From NCBI GenBank assembly GCA_905250115.1, contig CAJNOI010000202.1, positions 85,052-149,051 on the forward strand: a DNA stretch of 64,000 nt, in the 5' to 3' direction. Below, one piece after another: positions 62,827 to 64,000 of the stretch. Under the pieces are notes generated by a model. The model made no database searches. It had not been told where the DNA came from and worked only from the letters and a program-made list of their open reading frames with translations. Every line of letters starts with the position of its first letter. Position 1 is the stretch's first letter. The position numbers and the translations under genes were made by a program. This stretch comes from Adineta steineri (taxonomy: Eukaryota; Rotifera; Eurotatoria; Adinetida; Adinetidae).

Positions 62827-64000
62827 TGTATAATAAAGAAATAAATCCTTAATATAAAATAAGTAGCTTAATAGAATCTACAAATTAAAGGAAGAAGATG
62901 AGAAAAAGTAAATAAATGTTTCAAAATATGAAATAAGAATATGATCACATCATGTGAAAATTATATTATTATCAAAAGTGCAGTCTCTTAATAATACTTC
63001 GAAATGCAACAAGAGAATTGATTGAGTAGCTATGATTTTATATCAGATAATACAAAAGAATATTAATTTAATGTTGTTAGTAAGTTAACTAATTATTATA
63101 GCTTTTTACAAAAAAAGATTTCTACAACAAATAATATATTATCATAAGTAAATGTAGAATAATACTGATACTGTTTCCTATTAATCGTATTTATGAAGGA
63201 TGTCTTTGAAATAACAAGTTACAGTAAATTATTATACATACAGTGATTATAAAATAGTGAAATAGTCTGACAACAGGATTCTTCTTATCTTACTCTAGTG
63301 CAAAGATTAATGAATTTCTAACGATTCATATTCATATAATCTTGAAGTAGATACGAAAACACCTTACCATTTTCAATTTCTATGCTACTAAAGAGACTTT
63401 ATTTTTTTTGTATCGAAAAAAACAGTTTTATAAATAATATGAAAATAATTTTTAGTATGCTTTCTCTACTTGAATAATCAATAATTCTGTTTTAAAGAGT
63501 TCGTTTCAAAGGAACTAAGTCTATTTTTATAAAATATTAAGTTACTTTAAAAATTCAAATTTCGAAATCAAAAGAATTACTATAGAATTTTTCATGAAAA
63601 ACCTTAGTATTGCAGTTTCATTTGTAAATCTTAATAAGAATTTATATTATAAAATCATGCCCAACTAAGGTTTTTTGTCAAAATTTTATAGAAAAACTTA
63701 CTGATTTCGAGTTGTAATTTATTAAAGTAGTTTTAAGTGAAAAACTTCTACAGCAGATCACAGCTTCTATTCTTTAGAATCGCTTTCTTTCAACAAGAGT
63801 TGCTAATTGCTCAAAGAAACCTACTTTATGTAAGAAATTTTGACAATATATGTTTGCAAGACTCTTGTCTACGAGAAAGAGAATATTGAATTTTTTCTTC
63901 TATCACTCTATATATTGAGAAAATGTTCTTTATTAACCCTTTCGGGACCAACTTTTTTTTTTATCTTTTTAATGATCGGTGTATCATTTTATAACTATCT
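62827..64000. other. AT-rich region upstream of NRPS-2
   Basis: About 1.2 kb with no ORF of note. Only the direct-repeat copy at 63845-63937 stands out. Confidence 0.5.
63845..63937 (+). repeat. Direct repeat copy 2 (pair with 55509-55600)
   Basis: Same ordered blocks as copy 1: TATGTTTGCAAGACTCTT, ACGAGAAAGAGAATATT, CTATATATTGAGAAAAT. Similarity fades on both sides. The two copies bracket the whole NRPS-2 pseudogene, about 8.3 kb apart. Confidence 0.8.

Noticed and set aside
1-64000. CRISPR arrays, bacterial operons, rRNA, telomeric arrays
   Set aside because: No regularly spaced repeats with unique spacers, no ribosome-binding-site-led polycistrons and no telomere-type arrays were found. 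Every confident gene has spliceosomal introns.

Overview
The window looks like nuclear DNA from a bdelloid rotifer (an Adineta- or Rotaria-like genome). It is very AT-rich. Its animal genes (SREBP, PRPF4, NUP93, SEPSECS, HSPBP1, GTF2H4) are cut by many tiny GT-AG introns, mostly 50-70 bases. A large multimodular non-ribosomal peptide synthetase (NRPS) cluster, also full of spliceosomal introns, lies beside them. Horizontally acquired NRPS genes are an established feature of bdelloids. The genus is an inference, since no rRNA or mitochondrial marker is present.

Left part (1-33 kb): an ordinary animal gene block. In order: HSPBP1 (+), a doubtful small Cys-rich gene (+), a divergent nuclear receptor (+), 3.8 kb of gene-poor DNA with a decayed tandem repeat and a 100-N gap, a C11orf65/MFI homologue (+), a fuseless-like membrane protein (-), CCDC96 (+), an SREBP transcription factor (-, 13 exons), TFIIH p52/GTF2H4 (-), PRPF4 (-), NUP93 (-), a CCPG1-like single-pass coiled-coil protein with a possible LIR motif (+), SEPSECS (+) and a secreted chymotrypsin/elastase-type protease (-). 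Introns were placed by requiring GT-AG ends and continuous reading frame. Splice phases agree wherever I checked them.

Middle (33-38 kb): 3.3 kb of very AT-rich DNA without recognisable genes, then a class I SAM-dependent methyltransferase of the type found next to polyketide and NRPS genes (-).

Right part (38-63 kb), all on the minus strand: NRPS-1 (54894 to 38241) reads as C-C-A-T, C-[gap]-A-T, C-C-A-T. It ends in a membrane-spanning, hexapeptide-repeat terminal region like the NRPS terminal domain family (TIGR02353, poly-lysine-synthetase type) in place of a thioesterase. A 100-N gap at 46690-46789 hides the second half of the middle module's C pair and most of its A domain. Upstream are a decayed Baeyer-Villiger/flavin monooxygenase 3' fragment, some unidentifiable decayed coding sequence, and NRPS-2 (62826 to about 56106). 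NRPS-2 is a related synthetase broken by in-frame stops, frameshifts and deletions that remove catalytic motifs. A pair of about 90-bp direct repeats lies on either side of NRPS-2. The picture is one expressed-looking assembly line, a nearby methyltransferase that could tailor its product, and a dead sister locus.
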